IMG/VR virus record: IMGVR_UViG_3300046170_000370
Coordinates: 1-26,926 of that record
DNA: 26,926 bases
DNA from: a virus
Strand: one strand, 5' to 3'
The position numbers were made by a program, and so were the translations under genes. The notes beneath the pieces were generated by a model. The model was given only the letters and a program-made list of their open reading frames with translations, ran no database searches and was not told the DNA's origin. This document shows positions 1 through 8,889 of this stretch, piece by piece (position 1 is the stretch's first letter; every line of letters begins with the position of its first letter).

Positions 1-1
1 A

Positions 2-1627
2 GCATACAATAACAATGGCTACACCTTGGGTTCTAATGGGTCACCATTTAACGCCAATGGTGTTGATTACGTCTCATGGACATTCCGCAAGGCCAAGAAC
101 TTTTTCGACATTGTGACATACACGGGTGATGGCGTAGCGGGGCGTGAGATACCCCACAACCTTGGCGTTGAGCCGGGGATGATTATAGTTAAGCATACAA
201 GTTCAACCAGCAACTGGTATGTTTATCACCGAAGCCTCACAAGTGCTAACTATGGATTAGCATGTTAAACAAGGTCGATGCAGAGGTTTTATGGGGCGGG
301 GGAAGTGTAAATAGTGATACCTTTAGTTTTGACCATCAAAATAGTTCAGATTCAACCTACGTCGCCTACCTATTCGCCCACGATGACTCCGATGAGTCGA
401 TTATTAAGTGTGGTTCGTTTATGCCTCCCAACCCGACCGCGCCAACCGAGGTTGGAGTTGTTGACTTGGGATGGGAGCCTCAATGGCTTTTGATTAAGAA
501 CGCAGATTTTACAAGTAACTGGTTTGTCTACGATACCATGCGGGGCATTGGTGCTACTGACACCGCTCAAGCGTTAAGGCCCAACACGGACCAAGCAGAA
601 TCGCCGCAAGGAACGTCGGACTACCCTATACGGATCACCTCTACCGGGTTTGAGATTAGCTCCGCTACTTACGCTGGTGATTCTATGGGAAATGAAAAAT
701 TCATCTACATGGCTATTCGCAGGCCCACCAAGCCAGCGGAGGAGTTTGAGCCAGAGGAGTTGTTTGCGGCTCTACCGAACACATTCGCAGACGGAGATCC
801 CGGCTTTAAGACCGGATTCCCGGTAGACATGGCTATCAGTGCTGACGTTTCCATGGGCGGCAACAAAGACATTGCATCCCGTCTCACCGGAACAAAAAGG
901 CTGGAAACAAACACAAACAACCCAGAGGGAAATCAGACTTATAACAAGTGGGACTACATGGACGGATTCATGTCGGGATCGAACGGGGCCGTTTATGGCT
1001 GGCTGTGGAGGCGCGCCCCCCGGCTTCATGGATGTTGTTTGTTATGAGGGTACTGGGGCGAATGCAACGATTAGCCACAATTTAGGCGTTACTCCAGAAC
1101 TAATGCTTCATAAATCCAGAACCGGTGGATCAGATTGGATAGTGCATACGCCATCTATTATTGCGGCAGATAGTTTCTTGAGATTAAACCGCAACGACCT
1201 CCTTTTGCCAAACAGCAACCAAGGATATACAAACACTTCAGCGCCAACAGACACGACATTTACTGTCGGTAATTATAAACTCAGTATGGGTGGTCAGACT
1301 TATGTCGCCTACCTCTTTGCCACCGTCCCCGGCATATCAAAGGTGGGGAGCTATACGGGGAATGGTTCAGAGGTCGAGGTGGACTGCGGCTTTACCAACG
1401 GCGCTCGCTGGTTGCTTATCAAGCGTACTGATGCGGATGGTGATTGGTATTTTACGAGCAACCCGGGCGCTTTCACGACCCTTTCAAAGCTGAACACTAC
1501 GGGACGCCCCAGCCAACTATCAGGTCCACCTACAACGACGTACCTTCTGGATTCAGGGTTGCCTCAACGGTCAGCAGGCGACCTTTGCGTTGACGGCGCT
1601 GAATACATCTTTTACGCAATAGCATAG
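2..1627 (+). CDS. Tail fibre / receptor-binding protein with repeated DUF7483-like modules (5' partial, frame disrupted)
   Basis: Probably a tail fibre or other adsorption protein. The gene is open from the left edge, so its N-terminus is missing. It is made of repeated modules of the kind seen in marine phage fibres (annotated, from memory, as DUF7483): each has a FFDIVTYTG/GFMDVVCYEG strand, an HNLGV-P-(G/E)-M/L turn, a (W)xxIK/VK strand and a YVAYLFA or YVSWTF strand, recurring about every 100 residues. The coding frame is base 2 up to about 260, then the frame of base 262 up to about 1016, then the frame of base 2 again to TAG at 1627. Joining these gives continuous modules (SANYGL+MLNKVDAE; WRRAP+GFMDVV). 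The first junction looks like one missing base, the second like one extra C in a run of six (1016-1021). The changes cancel. A rightward gene follows after 11 bases. Family assignment is by motif resemblance. Confidence 0.7.
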
Positions 1628-1638
1628 GACTATCAACT

Positions 1639-2205
1639 ATGAGCAATTACAGAGTACGAGAAACCGGAGGCGTTCATACCCAAGGCGAGATTCGCCGAAT
1701 GAACCCTAACGTCTCACTGCCACGGGTCTGGACAGATGCCACATGTGATGGGCTGGGTGTTGATCCGGTTCTTGAGGGTGAGCGCCCAGAGGCTGGTGAG
1801 TATGAGGTAGTGGTGAAAGACGCCGTCACTCAGGTGAATGGTAACTGGACGCAGGCCTATAAGACCGCGCCTATGTTCACCGCCACAGAGGATGCCACAG
1901 TAGATGAGCAGATAGCTGAGTACGAGGCTAACAAGCTCCAGAAGCGCCGTGAGGGCATGTCAGCGACCAACGAGAGCCTCAGACTACAGCTAGATCAAAT
2001 AGGCGTATACGGCGTTATGAGCGCGGCTGTGGCCACCTTAGATGCCAAGGCCGAATACGAGGGTGTAGATGTCACGCCCTACGCCATTCACTGGGGCTAT
2101 GCCACAACCATCAACCGGCTTGATGAGTGGGTGATTGAGGTTGCAGAGGCGGCTGGCATTACTGACGAACAGCTTGATGACTTATTTGAGGCGGCGGGGA
2201 CGTAG
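1639..2205 (+). CDS. Conserved phage protein next to the tail fibre, possible fibre accessory protein
   Basis: A 188-residue soluble protein. The N-terminus (MSNYRVRETG, TQGEIRR, LPRVW) resembles small proteins that follow tail-fibre genes in marine phages and supply short structural or assembly functions; I do not know an assigned activity. The middle (about residues 90-125) is charged and helical, and the C-terminus (DEWVIEVAEAAGITDEQLDDLF) is an acidic helix pair. The ATG at 1639 is preceded by AGGA eight bases upstream and starts 11 bases after the fibre stop, so the two are probably cotranscribed and cotranslated. It ends one base before the ATG of the lipoprotein gene. A tail-fibre chaperone role is inferred only from position. 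Confidence 0.6.
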   Translation: MSNYRVRETGGVHTQGEIRRMNPNVSLPRVWTDATCDGLGVDPVLEGERPEAGEYEVVVKDAVTQVNGNWTQAYKTAPMFTATEDATVDEQIAEYEANKLQKRREGMSATNESLRLQLDQIGVYGVMSAAVATLDAKAEYEGVDVTPYAIHWGYATTINRLDEWVIEVAEAAGITDEQLDDLFEAAGT

Positions 2206-2206
2206 C

Positions 2207-2371
2207 ATGAGATTACTTTTAGCGGCTTTACTTGTGGCTGTATCTGGATGCACATCACTAGAAGAAAGGCAGGCTCACGTGCAAGGCCAGATTGATATTG
2301 TAAGGAGTCAGGCAAATGCAACAACAGATCCAAAAAGAAGCAGATTCAAAACTTGCGATTGCAGAAGCTAA
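2207..2371 (+). CDS. Small predicted lipoprotein
   Basis: A 54-residue protein beginning MRLLLAALLVAVSGCTS: a short positive start, a hydrophobic core and a lipobox (VSGC), so Cys15 is the likely lipidated residue after signal-peptidase II cleavage. The ATG is one base after the preceding stop, with only a weak ribosome site, so coupled translation is likely. The last 56 bases overlap the next gene in another frame and the C-terminal residues (DPKRSRFKTCDCRS) look like out-of-frame sequence. An alternative is that this is the N-terminus of the next protein, separated by one extra base near 2310: the join SQANA+QQQIQKEADSK would give one alanine-rich helical lipoprotein. It could also be an outer-membrane spanin, but no partner is visible. 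Confidence 0.5.
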   Translation: MRLLLAALLVAVSGCTSLEERQAHVQGQIDIVRSQANATTDPKRSRFKTCDCRS

Positions 2372-3092
2372 CGCAAAGGTGGCGCTGTATGAAGCTCTTG
2401 CTGATGTTGCCAGAACCAATCCGGAGCAGGCTAGTGCGGTGGTCGTTGCAATGGCAGTTCAGGGAGTTGGTCAAGAAAAAGAAGATAGTGATACTCGCAT
2501 AGTTCCCTTGCAACCCCTTCAAAATGAAACGCTGGAGTACGCTCGTGTATTTGCGGCTCCATTGATGAATGCAACAACAGCAGTCGCAACCGCTTACATC
2601 AACGCTGATGTGGCAAAGCGGCAGTCGGATAACGCGGCAAGGGTACAGGTGACAGATGCTCTCCAAGATTCAAGAATTGTTGAGGCGGTTGCGGAAGTGG
2701 GTATTGCGGCGGCTGAGACGAGTGGACTGTTTGTTAGCGGTGATAACTACGCGCTTAGTGATTCTGCAAGCATCTCTCAAGATCAGGCTTCTACTGTGGC
2801 GGAGACAACGACAACTACGGAAACAACTACGAGTAGTGAAATAACTGATAGCTACAACACAGAGAATGCAGACTCATATAACGATCAGTCTGATAACACT
2901 GATAACTCTTATGTGACCTATGGCGATAAGCAGATGACGTTGGAAAGTCTGCTGGCATTTCTTTCTGAAAGCGGAGAGCCGTACTCATTTACTGTAGGAG
3001 AGGAAACCTACACAGACACTACTGAAGAGGAAGAGAATGCAGGCTTGAACTGCGTCCCTACCTTTGATGGCTTTGTCTGCACTGGAGAATAA
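2316..3092 (+). CDS. Alanine-rich helical protein with Thr/Ser/Asp-rich linker, virion region
   Basis: A 258-residue protein. Residues 1-130 are alanine-rich and probably helical (AIAEANAKVALYEALADVA, AVVVAMAVQG). Residues about 160-205 are a low-complexity stretch of Thr, Ser, Glu, Asp and Asn, including TTTTTETTTSS. A compact C-terminal piece holds two cysteines (NCVPTFDGFVCTGE). The start is supported by AAGGAG eight bases upstream, although this site lies within the preceding lipoprotein gene. It sits in the rightward virion operon between fibre and ejection-protein genes. Function is unknown; the helical part followed by a flexible linker would suit a minor structural protein. It might be the main body of the lipoprotein encoded just upstream if the overlap hides a frameshift. 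Confidence 0.6.
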   Translation: MQQQIQKEADSKLAIAEANAKVALYEALADVARTNPEQASAVVVAMAVQGVGQEKEDSDTRIVPLQPLQNETLEYARVFAAPLMNATTAVATAYINADVAKRQSDNAARVQVTDALQDSRIVEAVAEVGIAAAETSGLFVSGDNYALSDSASISQDQASTVAETTTTTETTTSSEITDSYNTENADSYNDQSDNTDNSYVTYGDKQMTLESLLAFLSESGEPYSFTVGEETYTDTTEEEENAGLNCVPTFDGFVCTGE

Positions 3093-3093
3093 T

Positions 3094-3756
3094 ATGTCGG
3101 CTGACTACGACACTAGCACTCCCGGCATACAGGGAATTGAAGAAGTGCATGGCGCTACTGTTCTGGATGATGGCTCTATATATTTTGCTCCAAATGAGCT
3201 TTATGAAGAGCGCCAGAACAGAGACTTTACTTACAGGTCAGGGATAGATCCTATCGACTTTGCTGGTTACGTCAGAAGAAATGGCGTTAACGGCAATCAA
3301 TCTCATGCTGGAAACATTCTTAATGACATGCTTTTGGAGTGGGATAAAGGCAACACAAATAGCTACGGTAACTATACAGCCAGACTGCTGACCTCAGATA
3401 TGTTTGATGAGGCCACACAGCTAGCCGACATGATGGGTTCTCTTTATATGGATGGCCATAGTAAAGAGCAGATATATCAAATGATCGGCTTGGGCAATGG
3501 CGTAGCTGGTGCTTACAACTTAGGTGAGAATTACAGGCCGAGCTTTGGGCCTCACGATACGGCTGAGAATTACACGCCAAGCTTTGGACCTACCCAGATG
3601 AACATGAGGAATGCTGATCCTCAAGGGTCTGGAATGTTTAATATGATTTCGCCTGTATCTATTGGCTATCAGCCTGCTACTGGCGCAGAAGGAATGCTTA
3701 CAAACTTTGTTTCTAACAACCGTCGATCTTTGATTAACAGCTTACTTCAAGGTTAG
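3094..3756 (+). CDS. Hypothetical virion-region protein
   Basis: A 220-residue protein that I do not recognise. I chose the ATG at 3094 rather than an in-frame ATG at 3064 because GGAG stands eight bases before 3094 and because 3064 lies inside the preceding gene. There is no signal peptide or membrane segment. Around residues 150-170 a short near-repeat occurs, GENYRPSFGP then AENYTPSFGP. The central region (SDMFDEATQLADMMGSLYMDG) is helical and rich in methionine. The C-terminus is rich in Asn, Met and Gly, as in many phage structural proteins. It lies in a tight operon, two bases after the previous stop and nine before the next start. A minor virion or tail-associated role is inferred from position only. 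Confidence 0.6.
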   Translation: MSADYDTSTPGIQGIEEVHGATVLDDGSIYFAPNELYEERQNRDFTYRSGIDPIDFAGYVRRNGVNGNQSHAGNILNDMLLEWDKGNTNSYGNYTARLLTSDMFDEATQLADMMGSLYMDGHSKEQIYQMIGLGNGVAGAYNLGENYRPSFGPHDTAENYTPSFGPTQMNMRNADPQGSGMFNMISPVSIGYQPATGAEGMLTNFVSNNRRSLINSLLQG

Positions 3757-3765
3757 GCATTAGCA

Positions 3766-6093
3766 ATGAGTGACCAAAACAATTATTGGGTAATTACCAG
3801 CAGGGCTAAGGGGGATGCTAGCAACCCTTTTGGCGGCAGTGCCACAGCCAATCAAACCTCTCAACTTGTTCAGATGACAGAGGATCAGATACGTAAGGAG
3901 TATCAAGATTCTGGTCAGCTACAAGATCATTTTGGTTCCTTTGATAGTTACATGACTTACATTGGTGAGTCGCAGGATTGGGTTCAGTCTGCTGAATGGA
4001 TGATGGCAAACCCTGAGTACGAAAAAGGTGAAAGAGAGTGGCTTTATAATAACAGAGAAGATGTCATGTACCGTCCCGGCGAAAGGGACGAACTGCAAAA
4101 CAAAATCCAGACAGATATATCCCTCGCAAGGCAAAACGCCTATGCGCTCTGGCTAAATGAGGGCGCTGAGCTAATGGATAAGTGGGGTCTTAACCGCACT
4201 ATCTATAACGATGATGGCGACAAATTTAAGTGGACAGGCTCTGGATACCAGAAGACCTACAAGGTAGATGATCACGCTGGCGTTGGCGATTACATAAAGA
4301 CGGCTATAGTAACCGGTGCGGCGCTCGCGGCAACCCCTGCATTAGCTAGTGCATTAGGCGGGATTGGCGGTGCGGCCTTGCCTGCTGGTTTAGCTGGCCC
4401 TTCTGCCCCATTGATTGGCGGCAAACTTGCTACAGGGTTAGCGGCTGGGGCAACAAGCGCGGCTAGTCAGGGGCTTCTTACCGGGAGCATAGATCCGAAG
4501 TCTGTTCTTACCAGTGCTGTTATGGCTGGTATTAATCCCGGCGGGTATGTGGCTGATAACTATGTCCCGTGGAGAAAAACCGATTTCTTCACAGGAGACA
4601 AGAGCTGGGCCTTTGGTGGCGCTCCCCCTTCTAGCTTCATGGGTGGCTTAGTCAGCGGCACTGTTAATGATCTAGTCTCTAACGGAATCATGAACGGCGA
4701 GATTGATCTGCAAGGCTCTTTAGAAAAGGGGCTGATATCTGGCGGCCTTAACTCTTTCAAAAATGCCTATGATGAGTACAGACTAAACAGCGAGGAGAAC
4801 CTTGCTGACGAATATCAATTCAACAATCCCGATGCGACTAGGGAGGAAGCATTAGCTTGGGCTAACTCTCCAATAAATGCAGACCGCCTAAACAAAACAG
4901 ACTTGGGCGCACTGATTGGCGAAAATGGCCTGCTCAATTTTGTTCCTCAGCTCGATACATCAGGAATCCGAAATACCTTTGACTTTATTGGCAATGGGGT
5001 AGATGGCCTGCTAAACGGCTTTGAGCTGGGTGACTACAGCACTATGGGGCTAATCAACAACCCTGTTGTTAATGGCGCGACTAGCTTACTAGGCAACTTG
5101 CTCCCCAGTGGATCAGGCGAGCCAAGCGACGATTTTCAAGCTCAGTGGGATCAGTTTAGTCAGGAGTGGTATGACAACAACAGCGGCAATTCTGATTTAA
5201 TTGACAGCAACGGCAACCCAACCGTGGCTGGCGCAATAGATAAGAATCAGTATGTGACAACTAAGATCGACAACTATGATGCGTTTTACTATTCAAACTC
5301 TGGTGGCCTAAATGAAAACTATAGTTGGTCGCCCAATCCAAGGGGTGAGTCAGAGGTATGGGGGACGCTGGATGGCATAGATGGCACATACTCAACAGGC
5401 GGCGTACCGATCTCGCCGATGATAGGCGCGGGCAACTCAACCATTAGCCCCATTCTGGATGCTGATGGCAACGTAACAAAGCCTTTGAACTTTGGCCCTG
5501 AGTTTACTGCCCCTGACTATGTTCAGCCCGGTTATTCAACAAACACCGTACTGTCATCAAACAATGATGCGGCGCTTAGAAACTACGGACTGATTAGCCT
5601 TGTTCAAGATTTAACTGGTGATGATGACAAAAACGCCAGTAGCAACAGCAATGCCAGCAGTAATACAACAGACCTTAATGCGGGCGAAACCGCTGTCAGC
5701 AAAGATGAGACGCTAGCCGGTGCTGATCCTAATGCAGGCGAAACCGTTGTCAGCACGGGGGAGACGCTAACTGATAGCCAAACCGTTGTTAGTTCAACTG
5801 ATGAGCTGGCAGGCGCTAGTAGCACTGATGAGCTGGCAAGCGGTAGTAGCGCGGTATTGCCGGGAACACCAACTGGAGGCAGGGGCGGGGCGCTCACAGA
5901 TTGGACGGATCTATATGGCTATACAAAGATATCGCCTTACAAAAAAGCAAGGTTGAAGGTTTTGGCTGGGATGCTTTCAGGCATTCCCGGTGTGTCAATG
6001 GGTTCACTAGCTCTTAATTTTGGTAGTGAGAAAGATCCTTATCAGAAGATCGGCAGGGCGGTTTGGGATTTTGGACAGGAGCGAAACGCATGA
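3766..6093 (+). CDS. Large virion protein with glycine/alanine-rich hydrophobic segment, possible DNA-ejection protein
   Basis: A 775-residue protein. Residues 1-170 are polar with several W and Y (EWMMANPEYEKGEREW). Residues about 175-265 form a long Gly/Ala-rich hydrophobic stretch (AALAATPALASALGGIGG and similar) that could insert in a membrane, as in phage proteins ejected with the DNA. Residues about 270-630 are Asn/Gly-rich; about 635-705 contain imperfect Ser/Thr repeats. The C-terminus ends with a conserved-looking segment (KISPYKKARLKVLAGML). The stop overlaps the start of the tail tubular A gene as ATGA, so translation is probably coupled. No enzymatic motif was seen. Its place directly before tail tubular proteins suggests a structural or ejection function, but homology was not tested. 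Confidence 0.6.
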   Translation: MSDQNNYWVITSRAKGDASNPFGGSATANQTSQLVQMTEDQIRKEYQDSGQLQDHFGSFDSYMTYIGESQDWVQSAEWMMANPEYEKGEREWLYNNREDVMYRPGERDELQNKIQTDISLARQNAYALWLNEGAELMDKWGLNRTIYNDDGDKFKWTGSGYQKTYKVDDHAGVGDYIKTAIVTGAALAATPALASALGGIGGAALPAGLAGPSAPLIGGKLATGLAAGATSAASQGLLTGSIDPKSVLTSAVMAGINPGGYVADNYVPWRKTDFFTGDKSWAFGGAPPSSFMGGLVSGTVNDLVSNGIMNGEIDLQGSLEKGLISGGLNSFKNAYDEYRLNSEENLADEYQFNNPDATREEALAWANSPINADRLNKTDLGALIGENGLLNFVPQLDTSGIRNTFDFIGNGVDGLLNGFELGDYSTMGLINNPVVNGATSLLGNLLPSGSGEPSDDFQAQWDQFSQEWYDNNSGNSDLIDSNGNPTVAGAIDKNQYVTTKIDNYDAFYYSNSGGLNENYSWSPNPRGESEVWGTLDGIDGTYSTGGVPISPMIGAGNSTISPILDADGNVTKPLNFGPEFTAPDYVQPGYSTNTVLSSNNDAALRNYGLISLVQDLTGDDDKNASSNSNASSNTTDLNAGETAVSKDETLAGADPNAGETVVSTGETLTDSQTVVSSTDELAGASSTDELASGSSAVLPGTPTGGRGGALTDWTDLYGYTKISPYKKARLKVLAGMLSGIPGVSMGSLALNFGSEKDPYQKIGRAVWDFGQERNA
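5677..5846 (+). repeat. Imperfect tandem repeats inside the large virion gene
   Basis: The coding sequence repeats units reading (N/L)NAGET(A/V)VS followed by xGETL or KDETL, then STDELA(G/S) twice. The two longest units begin near 5677 and 5731 and share most bases. The repeats make a flexible Ser/Thr/Glu-rich linker before the C-terminal domain and could vary in number between related phages by slippage. Confidence 0.6.
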
Positions 6094-6917
6094 ACTACCT
6101 TGAAATGATTAATGAAGTATTGGTTCGCATGAGGGAGATAGAGATAACTCCTGAGCAGGGCGTACTAAGCAAGGATCTAGACCCCCAGCAGAAGATGGTA
6201 TGCAAGCTGGTTAATGACGCCCGTAACTTTGTAATGCGAGCGCATACTTGGAATGCATTCAGAACTGTATGGATACTTGATCTTGCTCATGGCGTTAACC
6301 GTTACAACCTGAGAGGTGGCACAGAGCAGTCAACTATCAGCTTTATTCGCTACGACGATGGCCCCCTTATTCAAGAAGTGAACATGCACGAAATATCTAG
6401 CAGGCCGTCACGACAGGGTAGGCCCCTGTGGTTTGCTCCCGGCTGGGTCAATCTAGGAGATGCCAGCCCTATCGTTGTGAAGTCATCGGAATATAACGAA
6501 AGTGAGTATGGTTCGTTTGCTGGGTATGGGCAGGGAGACGAGGTCATTAGACCCTTTAACGAAAAGTGCGTACAGATAGAGGTATGGCCTGTTCCTGACA
6601 ACTCTTATGGCGGCACTGGTGATGTCTATAAATACACTGAAGCTCAGTTTGGATTAGGGCAATGGGGTCAAAAGGGATCTCAGCTATTTGCTTATGGATA
6701 TTCACAGCCTTCTCCTTTGTATGCTGATGAGGATCTAATGATTGTGCCTGATGATCCTGTCATGCACTTTGCCTTGGCTTATGCCATTTCAGAAAGAGGT
6801 GAGGCTGGAGGCGCTACTGCACAGCAGGGGTTTGCCTTGGCTAAGCAATATTTGTCTGACGCTATATCGTGGGACGTTAACAACAGTCGTGGCGAATATA
6901 TCTGGGAAGCCGTGTAA
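6090..6917 (+). CDS. Tail tubular protein A (T7 gp11-like)
   Basis: A 275-residue protein that probably forms the dodecameric ring joining portal and nozzle in the short tail. The start MNYLEMINEVLVRMREIEI and the following VNDARNFVMRAHTWNAFR match the usual beginning of gp11-type gatekeeper proteins (short helix, acidic loop, then a long helix with a tryptophan). The C-terminal helical part (FALAYAISERGEA...AKQYLSDAI) also fits this family. The ATG at 6090 overlaps the preceding stop (ATGA), with GGAG upstream; in-frame codons further upstream lie inside the neighbour. The stop overlaps the next start (TAATG). Length is slightly above the roughly 200 residues of T7 gp11, with the extra in a Gly/Tyr-rich insertion (SEYGSFAGYGQGD) that recurs in style in the next protein. 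Confidence 0.75.
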   Translation: MNYLEMINEVLVRMREIEITPEQGVLSKDLDPQQKMVCKLVNDARNFVMRAHTWNAFRTVWILDLAHGVNRYNLRGGTEQSTISFIRYDDGPLIQEVNMHEISSRPSRQGRPLWFAPGWVNLGDASPIVVKSSEYNESEYGSFAGYGQGDEVIRPFNEKCVQIEVWPVPDNSYGGTGDVYKYTEAQFGLGQWGQKGSQLFAYGYSQPSPLYADEDLMIVPDDPVMHFALAYAISERGEAGGATAQQGFALAKQYLSDAISWDVNNSRGEYIWEAV

Positions 6918-8878
6918 TGCAGTTGCAACAGTTAAGCATTCAAGGGCCGGGATCTCAGGGCTTAAACTCTGAGGTAAGCCCGTTTCAGCAGAGCATAGAG
7001 TTTGCTCTTAAGGCTGACAATGCTGTGATTGATAGGGTAGGCAGGCTTGCCGCACGAGAGGCTTTTGCTGATTATGTGTGGGAGAACAACTTTTACCTTG
7101 ATCCAGAAGAAGATTACGACATCGTGCGGATGGAAACCGTTATGCACGATCAAGAACAGCCTCCTGAAGTCACGCCGCTTGAGCCGTCTAAATATAATAT
7201 GTCCGAATACTGCACTGCGGAATATGCAGGCTTAAACCTTGAGGACTCAGACTGCGCTCCCAACAGAGAGAATGCTTACCGTTTTGTAGAGCAGGCACAG
7301 GGAAGTCAATACGGCATAGGCCAATATGGCTTTGATGAGTACAACGGTTCATCAGTTGCTACTGGTTTTGATGATCACACTGTTGTTGGCATTGCTGGTA
7401 TTTATAAGATGGAGCAAGCATATAGCTCTGAATACAACCGCCCTCAGTCAGAGTATGGAGTAATGGAGTACAGCCAAGAGCTGGACTTTACTGTAAAGAG
7501 TTACGCCTACTACATAGTCTTTCAGATTAAAAAGGGAAGGCTAGAAAAGCTGGGCCTGTGGGAGCCAAAGAACGGACTTACTGATTGCCAGCTTGTCCCA
7601 TTTATGGACAGCATATTCCTGTTTAGCAAAGGCGAGCCGCCCATAGCTTTCTATAAGGGGTCTTCTGCTTTCCTGTCCAGCCATCCTAATTACAAGCCAC
7701 CAAGAGATGGTGACAGAGGTGTCGATGAGAATGGAGTTCCGATCGGACTTAACGTCATTGCTCCAGAGCTTAACGGAGATGTTGCTTGTGCCGCCTATGG
7801 TCGCCTTTGGGTTAGTGGTGTTAACGGCAATTATGATGTCATTTATTACTCTGATCTTCTTGTGCCTTATCAGTGGTATGACGGCTCTATTGATTCCTCT
7901 GAGGAAAAGCCAGAGGGTGAAGACCCCTTCAACTCAGGCGGCATCATTGATGTCAGAGAGTACTGGCCTACAGGTAACGACAAGATTCAGGGCATAGCCG
8001 CACACAATGGCTTCCTGATTATCTTTGGTCGGCACTCAATCCTTATCTACTCTGGCGCACAGGGAGATCCTGCTGGCGAGAATGGTTTAAAGCTAGAGGA
8101 CGCTATCAGGGATGTGGGACTCGTTAACCAAGACGCTATGTGCAACATTGGCTCTGACCATCTTTTTGTTGATCCTTTGGGGGTACGCTCCCTTGGTCGA
8201 GTAATACAAGAGAAGTCTGTTCCTATAGCAGAGCCATCACTGAATGTCGCTACAGTAATCAGGGAGCAGATAGCAGAGAACAGGGATACTGTCAGGCTTC
8301 ATCACTTTATATCTAAGTCTCTGGTTGCTTGCTTGTTCCCCTTTGACAGAGAGGCATATGTCTTTCAGCTTGGTCAGCCTTCTGCTACTGGTGGACTGAA
8401 GGCAACCTTTTGGTCTGGTTGTGATTGGTATGACGGCTGTGCTGTTAGGTCGGACTACAAGACTAGAGAGCTTTTGGGTGGCATGGACAGTCGTGGTGTC
8501 ACGATGTATGACGGTTACGATCAGCCTGTAGCATACACCTTAAGCTATGAATCTACTGTTTTGTTAAGCGGCGACAATCTGATGACTACTATGGTTCCAA
8601 AGTCTGTGCTGTATAGCTTTCACCATGACCGCAACACTACCAACCATGAAGACATTGATTTGTATTCACGCTGGGGGTTTGGCACTGAAGAGATGCCTTA
8701 CATGGCTAAGTGTCACATGGCTAAGAAGAACGTCGCTAGCAACTTCACTACTTGCAAGGTCAACATGGCTGGGTCGGGCGACATGTTAAGAATAGGGTTT
8801 GATGTACCTGTTAATAGCCATCCATTTTCAATGCAACAGATTTCTATTAATACGCACTCTGGGCGTAGAACAGTTTAA
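6917..8878 (+). CDS. Tail tubular protein B (T7 gp12-like nozzle)
   Basis: A 653-residue protein expected to form the tail nozzle below tail tubular protein A. Family features: an N-terminal segment naming the tail path (LNSEVSPFQQSIEFALKADN then VIDRVGRLAAREAFADYVW), a propeller-like body with many short beta strands, and segments such as WVSGVNGNYDVIYYSDLL, IQGIAAHNGFLIIFGRHSI and GVRSLGRVIQEKSVPIAEP that are characteristic of podoviral nozzle proteins. The insertion at residues about 85-180 is Tyr/Glu-rich (SEYCTAEYAG, GIGQYGFDEYNG, QSEYGVMEYS), similar to that in the preceding gene, perhaps a paired contact surface. Start is by TAATG overlap with the preceding gene. Next gene begins after AAGGAG. 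T7 gp12 is about 790 residues, so this is a somewhat short version. Confidence 0.75.
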   Translation: MQLQQLSIQGPGSQGLNSEVSPFQQSIEFALKADNAVIDRVGRLAAREAFADYVWENNFYLDPEEDYDIVRMETVMHDQEQPPEVTPLEPSKYNMSEYCTAEYAGLNLEDSDCAPNRENAYRFVEQAQGSQYGIGQYGFDEYNGSSVATGFDDHTVVGIAGIYKMEQAYSSEYNRPQSEYGVMEYSQELDFTVKSYAYYIVFQIKKGRLEKLGLWEPKNGLTDCQLVPFMDSIFLFSKGEPPIAFYKGSSAFLSSHPNYKPPRDGDRGVDENGVPIGLNVIAPELNGDVACAAYGRLWVSGVNGNYDVIYYSDLLVPYQWYDGSIDSSEEKPEGEDPFNSGGIIDVREYWPTGNDKIQGIAAHNGFLIIFGRHSILIYSGAQGDPAGENGLKLEDAIRDVGLVNQDAMCNIGSDHLFVDPLGVRSLGRVIQEKSVPIAEPSLNVATVIREQIAENRDTVRLHHFISKSLVACLFPFDREAYVFQLGQPSATGGLKATFWSGCDWYDGCAVRSDYKTRELLGGMDSRGVTMYDGYDQPVAYTLSYESTVLLSGDNLMTTMVPKSVLYSFHHDRNTTNHEDIDLYSRWGFGTEEMPYMAKCHMAKKNVASNFTTCKVNMAGSGDMLRIGFDVPVNSHPFSMQQISINTHSGRRTV

Positions 8879-8889
8879 GGAGAAGACTG

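Noticed and set aside
839-1014. Start of a separate protein at 839
   Set aside because: Bases 839-1014 in this frame do not resemble fibre modules while the alternative frame does; only the part after about 1016 is used.
1-1627. Diversity-generating retroelement acting on the tail fibre
   Set aside because: No reverse transcriptase and no template/variable repeat pair were seen in the window.
5604-5897. Leftward ORF of 97 codons opposite the repeats of the large virion gene
   Set aside because: It is a Ser/Leu/Val-rich shadow of the repeats with no ribosome site.
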